NCBI GenBank assembly: GCA_944472155.2
Contig: OX235273.1
Coordinates: forward strand, 2,825,204-2,889,203
Origin: Trichobilharzia szidati
Lineage: Eukaryota > Platyhelminthes > Trematoda > Strigeidida > Schistosomatidae
Direction of reading: 5' to 3'
Length of the DNA stretch: 64,000 nucleotides
The notes beneath the pieces are model-generated. The model saw only the letters and a list, made by a program, of their open reading frames with translations. It searched no databases and was not told the DNA's origin. Shown one piece after another: positions 9,115-19,020 of the stretch. The first letter of the stretch is position 1; each line of letters begins with the position of its first letter. A program made the position numbers and the translations under genes.

Positions 9115-9420
9115 GCACCAGAACATATTGTTCAACAAATATGTAGGAAAAAAACGAAGGTGTCTCGGTACATGCCGTTAAGAGGCCGTCAAGTGACATC
9201 GCGTTCCAAGCCATCACTGGAGTAGAACCCGAATATGAAACAACAAGTAGGGCATTGGTTCGAGAATTATACGGAGGAGATCGTGGGAAGAGGAGATGAA
9301 GGCTTATGGACAATCGTGGGCCCAACTAAAGAGGACTTCAGAGAATAGCACAAAGTCGAGTTGTGCTGTTGAGGCCGTATGTACCACTCGGAACCCGAGG
9401 GAATCACAACAGTAGTAATA
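9115..9420 (+). mobile_element. RTE-a 3' fragment
   Basis: Starts at VQQICRK (GTTCAACAAATATGTAGG) of the RTE-a C-terminal WIGH block and runs to the 3' end (CGGAACCCGAGGGAATC). Several stops and deletions. Only the last 100 or so codons are represented. Confidence 0.75.
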
Positions 9421-9469
9421 AAACATGTTCATTATGGTGGATTACAATAATTTTCAAGTATTAGTTTTT

Positions 9470-9775
9470 GTAGGGATTTAGCCTGATTGGATGAAGGATT
9501 TCATCATGTGCTGACATCAACTAGAGAACCATTGGAAGACCTGAGAGTACTGGATAGCTGTTTCATCCTGGTTTGGGACTCTTCATTGGCATGCACCCGC
9601 CGGGTTTCGAAACAAGGACCTTTTGGTTACAAGGCGAGCTCGAACCCGGGTGGGTGCGTATTGATGAAGAGTCCCAAACCAGGACGAAATAGCTATACCG
9701 TACTTCCAGGTCTTCTAATGGTTCTCTAACTGATGTCGGCTCATGATGAAATCCTCCATCCAATAATAATTTTGT
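9470..9775. mobile_element. FB hairpin: two hammerhead-like arms face to face
   Basis: The left arm on minus (9487-9635) and right arm on plus (9640-9765) are near-mirror images: GTACTGGATAGCTGTTTC ... GTTTGGGACTCTTCAT, then ATGAAGAGTCCCAAACC ... GACGAAATAGC. About 40 bp separate the two hammerhead-like cores. The tRNA-like body of longer FB copies is missing. Confidence 0.75.
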
Positions 9776-10300
9776 CCTAAGATGGAGACGAATGCAGTGA
9801 AACAACAATTTTTACTAATGTCTACTTCTCACTCGGCACCCAACTTATTTGGAACTATTCGGTCAAATCTTGATCACAGTTCATATGAATTTGCTTAGTA
9901 GTTCTGTCTCATAGTTCAGCAGTCAGATCTCAGACCTAATGATTTTGTGACTTATGATTCGAGTCGTAGTACAGCTCAGGTTTTAATTCACTCTTCATTG
10001 ATCACATATCAAGTCAGCAGACCAGTCTACCAACTCAAGGCGACTTCAGATAGTTTAGTTTGTACATGAATGAATCCTATTCACAAGTTTTATTGAGCAT
10101 TCATTTGGATTGTTTGATTAAATAGCTGAGTAGTGGTCATTTGTGTGATAATACGAAGTTATCGACTAAATCTTATTGACCTGATGATGACAACTCATTG
10201 AAATAAAAGTACACCGAAAGGACAAAATAATCGTTCCAATATATACTGACACTAATTTATTAACTGACTGAAAATGTCCATTAAAATTTTCAAAAGAATA
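9776..10300. other. No recognisable gene
   Basis: AT-rich. Positions 9840-9892 repeat in reverse the motif found at 875-935 and 54553-54610. Nothing else recognised. Confidence 0.5.
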
Positions 10301-10304
10301 GTCA

Positions 10305-10870
10305 CGGAACAAAGAGTACTCTTTTCGATAAATTCATCATCAGGTTCTACAATTATATATACATTATAATGAATGAATGAATTAGTCTTATGAACGACAT
10401 TAATGTTTAAATAGCATCAAATCAATAATAGTGATAAATTACAGATGAACAGCATCAGCATAAAATAAGCTGAATGTCAGAAGAATTAGGAAAGGTAATA
10501 GTGCAAATTCATGAGTTTATAGTCTCTACTGAGGGCCGGTCAGGGCAGTAGTAGTGGCTGGACTTGTTTCTTTTGCACACAGAGCACTAGTTGTTTGGGA
10601 CGAATTGCAATAGTTTCTCTGCTGTTTGGAGCATGCGGTACTTCGACGATTTTGTTAGTTTGTTAGGCATCCGGTAAATGATGATGGAGAAGGATTCTTC
10701 TACGCTGGCTTTGTGACTGGTTTGCACCAGATGTTCTAATATCGAGTTGTTAATAGTTTTAACTACACCTTTACTTAGCCATAGTGGGATATGTTCTCGA
10801 GCAATAGTTGGTTTGTAAGGATTGGATATCAGGTAGATTTGTAAGGATACACATGAACACCAGGTACAAT
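10305..10870 (-). mobile_element. PLE-1 3' end, head-to-head with 10871-11825
   Basis: A minus frame at 10587-10830 encodes the endonuclease C-terminal part (AREHIPLWLSKG, NSILEHLVQTSH, SFSIIIYRMP, LQTAEKLL). A non-coding tail and hammerhead motif follow at 10307-10347. The RT and the GIY-YIG start are missing. Confidence 0.8.
10307..10347 (-). ncRNA. Hammerhead motif of PLE-1 with intact CTGATGA core
   Basis: On minus: stem I GAAC/GTTC, canonical CTGATGA, a very short stem II region (TGAATTTATC), the GAAA box and a palindromic stem III (AAGAGTACTCTT). It is the best-preserved core among the PLE-1 copies here. Stem I differs from 2811-2852 but still pairs. Stem II is weak, so activity in cis is doubtful. 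Confidence 0.6.
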
Positions 10871-10933
10871 AAAGAGAAACTGACAACAGTTAAGAAGAAG
10901 CAACTGTTCATGAAATTGTAATTCAATGGGGAC

Positions 10934-11430
10934 GTGGCTAGTGAAGTCTTACATCTAGGATTATCAAGAGCGATAAGATGGACTTATACTGCCGCCACCC
11001 TCTGTTTGTCATTTTCCAGCTACCAACCAATTATGATTGTTCATACGAAAGACAAGTTACCTAGCTGTGCCACTTCGATGTGTATCCACAAATTTAGTTG
11101 CTCCTGTGGAGAGAGCTATATAGGGCAAAGAACTAGTCAGCTTAACAAACGTATTAATGAGCGTCTTCCTTCTTGGTTCGGAAAAGATCAAATAAAATCC
11201 ATACGAAGTTCTATTTTGGCTCATTTGATGGATGATAGTGGTCATCCAGTGGAGAGAAGGAGAAGTGCCTTCAAAGTTATCTATAGCATTACATCGAACC
11301 TTTCAAACGGAATTCGAACCCGCCCTTTACAAATAGCTGAAGCTATGGGAATTAATTCGAGAGAACAATCCTAGTCTTTGCATACAACAAAAGAAGTTTG
11401 TTCTACTTTTTTCTCTCCCTTGCTTGCCTA
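10934..11430 (+). pseudogene. PLE-1 GIY-YIG endonuclease domain
   Basis: Open from 10934 to 11374. After a linker (IVHTKDKLPSCATS) comes CIHKFSCSCGESYIGQ, with paired cysteines ahead of a GIY-YIG-like core, then NKRINERLPSWFGKDQ, RSSILAHLMDDSGH and IRTRPLQIAEAMGI. A frameshift near 11350 moves the last residues (SLCIQQKKFVLLFSLP) to another frame. The domain would cut the target for priming. The ATG at 10934 is internal to the ancestral protein. Confidence 0.8.
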
Positions 11431-11768
11431 GGTGAATTCTAATCAAAACCCTCCCACCCTTTCTTATTTTCCATCTCCGTACTTTTATGATATTTATTTA
11501 AACTTTGATTAATTGTATTTTCGTATTACGTAACTTCTAAGATTTGACCTAATTTATTTATTGAATTGTCTGCATATACAAATATACCACCTTTGCTATT
11601 CTTATCGTCACCTGCATAAACTTTATTTGCAATATTTTGTTATCATTATAATCATCGTTATTAATGACGTTCAAAACATTTACCACATTATTATTGTGAT
11701 TACTTGATCTACAAAATCACCGTCATTGGTTATAATTTTTCATATATAAATCTATGTAAATTAGAGTG

Positions 11769-11812
11769 AAGCCTGAAGAAGATCTAATTGAAAACAACAA
11801 TATTGTTCGCTT
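11769..11812 (+). ncRNA. Hammerhead-like motif of PLE-1
   Basis: Stem I AAGC/GCTT, core CTGAAGA (one change from CTGATGA), GAAA box and palindromic stem III AACAATATTGTT. A fourth version of stem I that keeps its pairing. Confidence 0.55.
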
Positions 11813-11825
11813 ATATGTCTTGTTC

Positions 11826-12110
11826 TAATATCAGTTAGAGAACCAATGAAAACCAACAGGAAGTACTGGACAGCTGTTTCATCGTAGTTTGGGCATCATT
11901 GGCAGTACGTGCCTCAGTGGGTTTCAAACCCAGGAGCTTCCGGTTACAAAGCAACCTCGTATACTATTCAGCCTCTGGGAACCGCCCCAGTGGTCATTCC
12001 ATGTATGTTAACTTCTACCAATTCGTGATGAATTTAGCGCGACTGACACAAACCAATGTTATCGGTGGGACATCCCTCCTCACACTTGACTGGATGGACC
12101 TCACTGGTCG
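11826..12110 (-). mobile_element. FB element, minus-oriented
   Basis: Left end ATATCAGTTAGAGAACC, hammerhead block (CAGCTGTTTCATCG, ATCATTGGCAGTAC), B-box-like GGGTTTCAAACCCAGG, the tRNA-like head and the TAGCGCGACTGAC segment, ending at the CCTCACTGGTCG block. It abuts the end of PLE-1. Confidence 0.78.
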
Positions 12111-12166
12111 AAAAAATGATAAAGACTGGAGCACAGTATGGTTAGGATACTCTGGATACTGTTGTT

Positions 12167-12352
12167 GTGAGTCGGTGGCACAGCGGTTAGGACTCTCGCT
12201 GACCATACACATGATCCGGGGTTCGATTCCCTGCTGACGCACACCCAATATCAATGGTCGGCCTGCAAAATATGGGCTACCGATATCACATGCTAAACAA
12301 TCCAAACCTGTATCAAAAATACGGTGTGGAATCAAGCTATAATCAAATATAT
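12167..12352 (+). mobile_element. SINE-A copy
   Basis: Head GTCGGTGGCACAGCGGTTAG, B-box-like GGGGTTCGATTCCC, body ATATCAATGGTCGGCC, tail GTGTGGAATCAAGCTATAAT, ending in an AT tract. Confidence 0.85.
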
Positions 12353-12750
12353 ATATAATTATGATGCCTTATTTTCATTTTTAAGGGGTGGTAGGAGGGA
12401 TCAGTGACTCTGAGTCAGTCACATCGTTATAGCTAGACAATCTGTCTGCAACACACAATCAGATATCCACAAGAGTTGTAACTTGATAGTATTGATGTTG
12501 GTTTCCGAATTGGGCATGAATAAGTTTTATAGGCATGAAACATTGACATGATGAGATGCATGTTTAAATGCTCTAGCATGTTCATACTTGACTTTGGATG
12601 CAAAACTTTTAGTATATTTAAGGTCTACCATCAAAAAGGTCAAGAATTAAATGACCCCCTAACGAGACGATATCTCTGAAAGACTTAGCGTTAACTGTCA
12701 GTAAATACCTTAACTATGTGCAAATCATTATGTTTCCATTGTATTAGTGA
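12353..12750. other. No recognisable feature
   Basis: No coding region or known repeat recognised between a SINE-A and an RTE-a copy. Confidence 0.5.
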
Positions 12751-13409
12751 GTCATCAACGGGAGGGATTTGAAAGAGGTAACTTCATTCACTTATCTGGG
12801 GAGCATTGTCTCAACTACAGGAGGATGTCAAATCGAGAATCGGGAAGGCGAGAAACACATTCATCAACCTGAAACCAATCTGGAAATCTTCGTCACTCAA
12901 CTCAGCATCAACAACAAAATGATTCGGATTTTCAATACAAACGTCAAGTCAGTCAGTTCTTCTTCTATACGGATGAATCAGAAACGTGTCCAGTTTGTTA
13001 CAAAGAATATTTCTAACAGCCTATTGCAGACCTTTGTCAACAGCTCTCTTCGTTCTATACTGAAGATCAGATGGCCGGCCGGAAAGAATCACCAACAAGA
13101 AACTATGGGAACAAACAAAACAATCGCTCAACAAATATGCAGGAGAAGATGGAGATGGATTGGACACTCGCTGAGGAGGCTGCTGGGTGACATCGTGCGT
13201 CAGGCCAACGCTCGAGTGGAACCCGAAGTGGAAGCGGTGAGTGGGATGTCCAAATGTGACATGGAGGAGATCGTGTGAAGAGGAATTTAAACAGTATGGA
13301 CTAACATGGATGCAAGTGAAAAGTACAGTAGAAGACAGAACCAAGTGGAGACGTTTAGTTGAAGCCCTATGTTCCACTAGGAACCCAAGGGAACAATAAT
13401 AATAATAGT
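12751..13409 (+). mobile_element. RTE-a LINE, 5'-truncated
   Basis: Begins at the INGRDLKEV block (CATCAACGGGAGGGA) and runs to the 3' end with CCTATGTTCCACTAGG and (AAT)n. It belongs to the same subfamily as 4916-6088 and 42363-43283. Confidence 0.85.
12769..13278 (+). pseudogene. RTE-a RT C-terminal region, open for 169 codons
   Basis: Reads TYLGSIVSTTGG, HQPETNLEIFVTQLS (frame-shifted relative to the family), VTKNISNSLLQTFVNSS, RSILKIRWP and QQICRRRWRWIGHSLRR. The last block is typical of RTE-type proteins after the RT thumb. It is open but lacks the catalytic RT motifs, so it cannot be a working enzyme. Confidence 0.75.
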
Positions 13410-13447
13410 CAGTTTATTGAATTGCATGAGATCAATTATTTACTCAC

Positions 13448-14160
13448 TGACTGACTAGTTTCAACGTAGAGCTTTGCATAGATATGCTGTAGTGCGAGTT
13501 ACCACTCCCCCTCCATATAGCATACACAAAGCAAGAGAAGAGAGTAAAGAGAGATTCAAAAGAGAGAGGTAATAAAGAGAAATATAAGGCGAAAAGAAAG
13601 AATAGTAAAATGGAAGAACAATGTAGTTCTTTTGGATAAGATAAATCACTAGGAGTGGATGCATCTGTGCCAGTCATTGATAACGATTTTGATACATATC
13701 ACCACGAATTGTTTCCAGCCTTCATTGGTTCTTACCATTTCGAGGACCCCAACCAGACAGAAGTCTACACTTCCCTACATGGCTCAAACTAATTATTGTG
13801 GATTTGATTGATTGATGCCATGTTTTGGTTTGACTACCAACCTGATCAGTCCTATGTCAGCAGCTAACATGCCATCAAAGAAGGCGATAGCTAGGGATGC
13901 ATGCACAACACATGTCCTAACCATTCCACTCAGTCGGTGTAACTTCGCAACTTCGTTGTTTGATTTCCCGTCCTTACCTAGCACTCGACGCTTAACCTCA
14001 ATATAACTCACCTTATTATACCACTGAACACGGGAGATAAAGCGCATACACCTGTGATCAAACACAGGTAGCCTTTTCATACGGCCATGTCTCACAGCCA
14101 TAAAGGTGGACATAGTGGACTGCTGAGCAGTACACACGCCTTTTGGTCAATAGCCGGTAA
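13448..14160 (-). mobile_element. RTE-b LINE fragment
   Basis: A second RTE-like family. On minus the frame reads RLPVFDHRCMRFISRVQWYNKV, then SYIEVKRRVLGKDG, AKLHRLSGMVRTCVVH and GLIRLVVKPKHG (13793-14137). The following region matches 58700-59000, including a hydrophobic stretch at 13444-13677. The plus-oriented copy at 58370-59000 helps define it. Confidence 0.65.
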
Positions 14161-14229
14161 TCACGTCTACTCCAGAGATGGCGTAAGCTGGCACAAGATG
14201 CACACAGGTACAGCAGATTGAATTATCTT

Positions 14230-14520
14230 ACCGCATGCAACACACAAAGGAAGAACTGTTTTCAGCCATATCACAAACTGTCTCCAGTCTTCATTGTTTC
14301 TTACCATCCGGAAGACCCCAACCAGGACGTCTATACCTCCCTACATGACTAGCTTAAACTAACTGTAATGGATTTGATTGACCAATGAAGGCATGTTTTG
14401 ATGTAACCAACACTACCTCTTCTCCAACCTGAGATCCATTGTCAGCTAACATTTCCTGTCGAGGACGAAGATATCTGGGACTTGCGTTACGCATGCCTTT
14501 TTCATATCTCCCCGAGTTCT
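14230..14520 (-). mobile_element. RTE-b LINE fragment, second copy
   Basis: Repeats part of 13690-13900 (plus CTTCATTG.TTCTTACCAT, CCCCAACCAG, CTAACAT) and continues to GTTACGCATGCC, as at 58555. It is a tandem or secondary insertion of the same family. Confidence 0.55.
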
Positions 14521-14533
14521 TTGAACGGAAATT

Positions 14534-14797
14534 TAAAACAAGCAACAAAGGTTAATAAAGCAGGATTTAATGAATTCATCAAATTCCCGTAGAACTCCTC
14601 CTCAGCTGAATACTCTACATACACGGATACATATATAAATATATATACTATTGAAAATACATTGGGAGATATAAGATTGATAAGCAAATTAACACCATTG
14701 AATTAGTCATGCTAAACGACACGTGTGAATATTTTTCAGGTCAGGTTCAAATAGATAAGGGGAGAGGGAGTATGGGAGAGATTAAAATTAAGATAAA
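14534..14797 (-). repeat. Unclassified repeat, copy of 1547-1811
   Basis: Reverse-complement copy, nearly identical over 264 bp. No coding potential. Confidence 0.7.
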
Positions 14798-14859
14798 TTG
14801 CATTACGCTTCATTGGCATCACTTAGATAATTAGACATTAGCGAATATAACCTTGATAT

Positions 14860-15065
14860 TTCCAGAATTATTAACATGAAGTTACCAGTTTGGTGGAATG
14901 GCTAACAGTGAGATTCAGGGTGCATGTTTCGTCCCGTCTGGGACTTATCAACTAGATGTACCCACTGTGTGATGGTATTCCCACGCTGAGACTCGAACCT
15001 AACACCCATCACCCATATATCAAGGCGGTAACCACTAGGCTAATGAGCTACGGAAGCCACCTGTT
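14860..15065 (-). mobile_element. Sm-alpha-like SINE
   Basis: On minus, TAGCCTAGTGG (A box), AGGTTCGAGTCTC (B box) and a decayed hammerhead (TTGATAAGTCCC, GACGAAACATGC) occur in the Sm-alpha order. About 14916-14960 holds the ribozyme-like part. Core and stem III are mutated. Confidence 0.65.
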
Positions 15066-15212
15066 ATGCAATAGATATGGTCTGAAATGATTTACTCACG
15101 CTTGTAGTTTCCTGGTGGTATATCTGGACCGAATGGTCACTGTGACCATCATACCTAGGTGGTATAATCTGTTGATCAAGAGCCACTTATACGGTGTGAA
15201 TTTTAGTCATCA

Positions 15213-15301
15213 GGCTAACCGATATCCATGCTGAAAGTTCCACACTTGTACTGAAAATACGGTGTGGAAATCAAGCTGTAAATCCAAAAAAAAAAAAAAA
15301 A
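15213..15301 (+). mobile_element. SINE-A 3' fragment
   Basis: Only the tail is present: CTAACCGATATCCATGCTG ... GTGTGGAAATCAAGC, followed by a run of about 16 A. Confidence 0.8.
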
Positions 15302-15815
15302 TGACGAAGCGCTATTGCCCACTAATGTGTTTCCCGATTGTTAACTTTTTTCAGTGTGTTACATATGAAATTATATTGAACTGTCGAAAGTTTCATGCTT
15401 GGGTACACTTCTGACCCCAAACGAAAGGCATGACTAAATGATATTCAAATCACATGATGGCATGTCCATACTACTGACTGATATGAGTAGTCGACAAATG
15501 ATTCGGCTTACTCAGATGATGTGTAAACTCAGTATGCTGCTGATGTGATTGCATACCGTGATTTGAATATTTTCTTTTTTTCAGATAAATCTACAGCAGA
15601 TGGTCTCCATAAACTGTTTAATTAGGGAATCATGAATTTAGTTCGGTCTTTAGAACACTTCTCACCTCACCCGTAAGCAGTACTAATCGGCATGAGTAAT
15701 TTCCGACAATGAGCACATTTAACCGGTAGTGTGCGTCGCATTGTACCTCATGCTTGCTTTCTGTTTTGGTCCCATGCAAAATATACGAGTAGGTCATATT
15801 ATTATTAATGTATAT
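15302..15815. other. No recognisable gene
   Basis: No family assigned; only short frames. Confidence 0.5.
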
Positions 15816-16072
15816 ATCACGGAGATCAGTGAAAACCAAGGAGTGTTAGACTGCTTTCGTCCTAGTTTAGGACTCTTCATCAGTGCATATCCATGACGTC
15901 ATCAAGGAGAGAACATGGGAGTTGTAGGTTACTAGAACAAGCTCGTTGACTATTCACCACTGTACACGGCTGAGGAGTTCTAAACTAGAAAGAAACAGCT
16001 ATCCAATGTTCCTTGGTTTCTAATGACCTCTAACTGATGTTATTTCGTGGTGAAATCCTCGTTGAAATTATT
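15816..16072. mobile_element. FB element, inverted arms
   Basis: The minus arm (15820-15960) has a strict CTGATGA core: plus CTTTCGTCCTAGTTTAGG then CTCTTCATCAGTGC. The plus arm (15961-16072) has GTTCTAAACTAG and GAAACAGC. On minus, stem II is GTCCTA-AAC-TAGGAC and is followed by GAAA, but three extra bases (AGA) lie between CTGATGA and stem II. Confidence 0.72.
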
Positions 16073-16129
16073 ATTATTCGAAAAGAAATTAATCATATCA
16101 CCCGATAACTTCCAATATACATCCAATAA

Positions 16130-16400
16130 GAAGGAGTGAGTGGAAAGTGTCTCCTAGACTTCCTGACCACATCCCTAGAAGTCTCCTTTTGAAAGGCAGC
16201 AAAGTGATCTCGACTACCGTTGCCAGACAACACCTTATTGACGACATGGGACAAAATAATGGATACACAAAGAAAACCATGGCAACTTAGGTTCACAGAA
16301 GCCATCGTCATCAAAAGACTTCGACCCAATCTATGCATACAGAATGATAGTGTGACTAATCTCTCACTACCCTGGTAACCATAGTTGTTTTGTTCGTGTA
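16130..16400 (+). mobile_element. PLE-1 C-terminal fragment, degenerate
   Basis: Plus frames give DHIPRSLLLKGSKV, ARQHLIDDMG and, after frameshifts, EAIVIKRLRPNLCIQ with SLPW. These match the PLE-1 pattern EHIPAWF.KGE, LEHLIDSGH, EALAIH...PDLCIQ and LPWP. An antisense open frame at 16093-16434 is a shadow. Confidence 0.6.
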
Positions 16401-16467
16401 CTTTTGTGTTTAGTTCTGTTGTGTAACATTCCACTAAATTTTGATTTTGATTTCACTTACTAAATGA

Positions 16468-16670
16468 GTGCGTCGGTGGCATAGCGGTTAGGACGCTCGC
16501 CGACCATGCATATGGTCCGGGGTTCAATCCCACGCCTCGCTAAGCCAGAAATAATCATGGTGAAGACGTAAGGTTGGGCGTGAGGCTAGCAACCTCATCC
16601 TGTAAAACAAACATTGCTACAGAAACTTCAGGCCACTAGCTTGAAGCCCTATGTTCCACTGGAAAAAAAA
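16468..16670 (+). mobile_element. SINE-B copy
   Basis: Its head is the same as SINE-A (GTGCGTCGGTGGCATAGCGG, B box GGGGTTCAATCCC), but the body reads CTCGCTAAGCCAG ... GGCTAGCAACCTCATCC. The end is CTTGAAGCCCTATGTTCCAC, which is the RTE-a end, then A8. Confidence 0.8.
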
Positions 16671-16914
16671 TCAACTTACTAACTGAGTTGAACTCACAAT
16701 TAAGTTTCTACATGCATACTTAATTGTTTTGTTTATTTTACAATTTTACCTTGTTATTCACTCCCACCCTCTTTAGCTCTTCATCATAAGGTGTATAAAT
16801 TCATTCTGTTGTTCTGTCTTGTATATTGTTTGTAGTCCATCCTTGCTTCCAAGAGAAATCCGAACGTTACACTCACCCTTATCTAATTATTATATAGATA
16901 GTTAGTTAGATAAA

Positions 16915-17350
16915 TAATCAGACTTCGTTGAAGCATCTGTACTAGGAACCGACATGTCAGCTTGAGGCCAAGCACTTCTGTCCAGTCAATCAATGAGAGA
17001 AGTCCAAATTGAATTAAATAGTTACTGATACTCGTTGCACAAGAAAGAGGTGGCTCTCGTGGCCCAAGTGGTCTAGTGGATAACACTTTGGTGTTTGAAA
17101 CTATGGGTACTGGGTTCAAGCCTCACTGGGAACACTATCACTATCGGGGAAGGCAGGTTCATCAAGATGACGAGTCCCAAATATGTCGAGACGCACCTTG
17201 TCCTGGTTTCCACTGCTAGTTGTCATCCACCAGTTTACTTCAAGTTTAGTGGTCAGACGTCGTCGAAGCATCTGCACAAAGAGCCAACATGTCAACCTGA
17301 GGCCAAGCACTCCGACACAATCAACGGAAAGTTCAAAGTGAATTAAATTA
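16915..17350 (+). mobile_element. Sm-alpha unit with partial tandem repeat
   Basis: Order: spacer block (16920-17015, GAAGCATCTG ... CAAGCACTTCTG), tRNA-like head (17050-17130: GTGGCCCAAGTGGTCTAGTG, B box GGGTTCAAGCCTC), hammerhead (17152-17213), then a second spacer block (17256-17350). The spacer therefore repeats head-to-tail at about 335-bp spacing, the known Sm-alpha unit size. Confidence 0.82.
17152..17213 (+). ncRNA. Sm-alpha hammerhead, degenerate
   Basis: Aligned with the known schistosome ribozyme: GATGACGAGTCCCAAATATG then TCGAGACGC. CTGATGA is disrupted and GAAA has become GAGA, so cleavage is unlikely. Confidence 0.65.
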
Positions 17351-17610
17351 TAGTTAGTCTTTGTTATACTGAACAATTCGTCTACTTACATCATCCTTGG
17401 AATTATGTCACCCGCACTTTCTGTCTATAACTCGAAGTTACTGTGAAAATAGCAGTGTTCAAAAAAATTATTCAACTTAGAGTTTGATGTTGTTTACTAT
17501 GTAAGCAGTTGAAGAGGACCCGCGAAATAAAACGAGCTCGTATTATCCAGACATCGTCGAAGCATCTGCACAAGAAGCCGACATGTCAACGTGAGAGACC
17601 ATGCAAGTCA

Positions 17611-17808
17611 GTTCGTCGGTGGCAAAGTGGTTAGGACTCTCGCCGACCATGCACATGGTCCGGGGTTCGATCCCCTGCCGGCGCACACCCGATATCTATG
17701 GTCGGCCTGAATTTGGGCTACCGATATCCATGCTGTAAATTCCACACTTGTACTGAAAATACGGCGTGGAATCAAGCTGTAAATCAAAAATAAAATAAAT
17801 AAAAAAAT
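17611..17808 (+). mobile_element. SINE-A nested in Sm-alpha
   Basis: Complete copy with B box GGGGTTCGATCCCC, ACCCGATATCTATGGTCGG and tail GTGGAATCAAGCTGTAAATC plus A-rich end. Its position inside the Sm-alpha spacer shows it inserted later. Confidence 0.85.
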
Positions 17809-17983
17809 TCAATCGACGGGAAAGTTTAAAATTCAATTAAATAAGTTATATGAGCCGTTGCACAAGAGGTGGCTGGCTTTCGTGGCCCAAGTGGTCTATT
17901 GGATAACGCTTTGACTGGCGTTTGAAACTATGGCCACTGGTTTCGAGTCTCGATGGGAATATCATCACTCATTGTGGAATGCA

Positions 17984-18043
17984 GATACATCCAGCTGACT
18001 GGTGAGTTCCAAGTAGGACGAAATGCGCGTTATCCTGGATTCC
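17984..18043 (+). ncRNA. Sm-alpha hammerhead with 4-nt core insertion
   Basis: Stem I ATCCAG/CTGGAT is intact, GACGAAA is present and stem III is TGCGCG-like. The core reads CTGA-CTGG-TGAG rather than CTGATGAG. The same insertion is fixed in TAG-family copies. Stem II (GTTCC/GGAC) is weakened. Confidence 0.65.
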
Positions 18044-18167
18044 ACTGCTAGTCACCATCCACCAATTAAATTCTAATTAAGGGAATCGGTTGAATGAAAG
18101 TACATCGATTAGTTTGATGATAATGTTGAGAGACATTATCACTAGGGAATTGACAAAATGTCATGTA

Positions 18168-19020
18168 TCTGGTCACTTTCTGTTTTCTTTCTTCTTTCAT
18201 TACATGCCTCACTCTGATGAAATGAACTTTGTTAAGTATGCCGATGATCTAACTATTTCAATGTCTGTTAACTCTCAGCTTGACTGCACTAAGATAAACA
18301 ACTTTCTATCAGAAATTAGCAAATGGTCTTCGTCTAACGGCCTTAAACTTAATCCTTCCAAATGTCAGACTGTCAACTTCAGTTTCCGATGTAAACGGAA
18401 GTTAAATGAAGCCGTTGGTTCCTATGGCCCTTGCAAAATCGGTGATACTGATATAGAAGGCAAGTCTGAATTTAAGTATCTTGGATTAGTTCTCTCTTCT
18501 GACCTATCCTGGTCCTCTCATGTCTTAGCGATTTCTAAAAGAATATTTCGTCTGACTTTTTACATTAAGAAGTTAAGGCACTCAGGCATAACTCAACCAA
18601 CCCTCCTCTTACACTTTGTCAACTCGTGCATGCATCTTACCCATTCTTCTTTACCGTTTACCCTTGTTCTTTCCTGGATTGCTTAAAAATGACTATGTCA
18701 TACTTCGTAGAACCCTGAAGACTGTCAGTAGGACGAATGGTATCCCATTGGGCCATATCGCTGACATCGTCACTGATGACAGGCACTTGATTTCATGCAA
18801 AAAATTCGCTAAAGGAATTTTGTCAGACTCTGAGCACCCACTCTACCCGCAGCTCCAACCTTGTGTCTCCTCTTCTGGTAAAACAAGAAGTCTTTTCAGA
18901 AGGCTTTATGCACGTACGTCTAAGTATAGAAATTCCACTATACCATATTTAGCACGTACTCTATGTGATGAAAATAGTGTCAGAAATGAACTAACTAACC
19001 TTCTTAGCACCACTAAATAG
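18168..19020 (+). pseudogene. CR1-like reverse transcriptase, C-terminal half
   Basis: Frame 1 (to 18686): FVKYADDLTISMS, with the catalytic YADD intact, NGLKLNPSKCQTVNFSF, FKYLGLVLSSDLSWSSHV and FYIKKLRHSGITQPTLL. A frameshift near 18640 moves to frame 2 (18616-19020): LPILLYRLPLFFPGLL, RTLKTVSRTNGIPLGHI, KYRNSTIPYLARTLC, ending LLSTTK. The N-terminal RT and endonuclease are missing. The open frame from 18090 starts upstream of recognisable CR1 sequence. Confidence 0.85.

Larger units (their letters stand above)
10871..11825 (+). mobile_element. PLE-1 3' half
   Basis: Begins in the segment between RT and endonuclease (KKKQLFMKL, NGDVASEVL), continues through GIY-YIG and the C-terminus to about 11430, then a 3' tail and hammerhead motif at 11769-11812. 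It diverges head-to-head from the minus PLE-1 at 10305-10870. Confidence 0.82.
17551..18080 (+). mobile_element. Sm-alpha unit carrying a nested SINE-A
   Basis: The spacer block (GACATCGTCGAAGCATCTG) is interrupted at about 17610 by a SINE-A and resumes at 17809 (CAATCGACGGGAAAG). The tRNA-like head follows at 17876-17960, then a hammerhead at 17984-18043 and the end CACTGCTAGTCACCATCC. Confidence 0.82.

Noticed and set aside
16093..16434. 113-codon minus frame as a gene
   Set aside because: Antisense to a degenerate PLE-1 C-terminus on plus.
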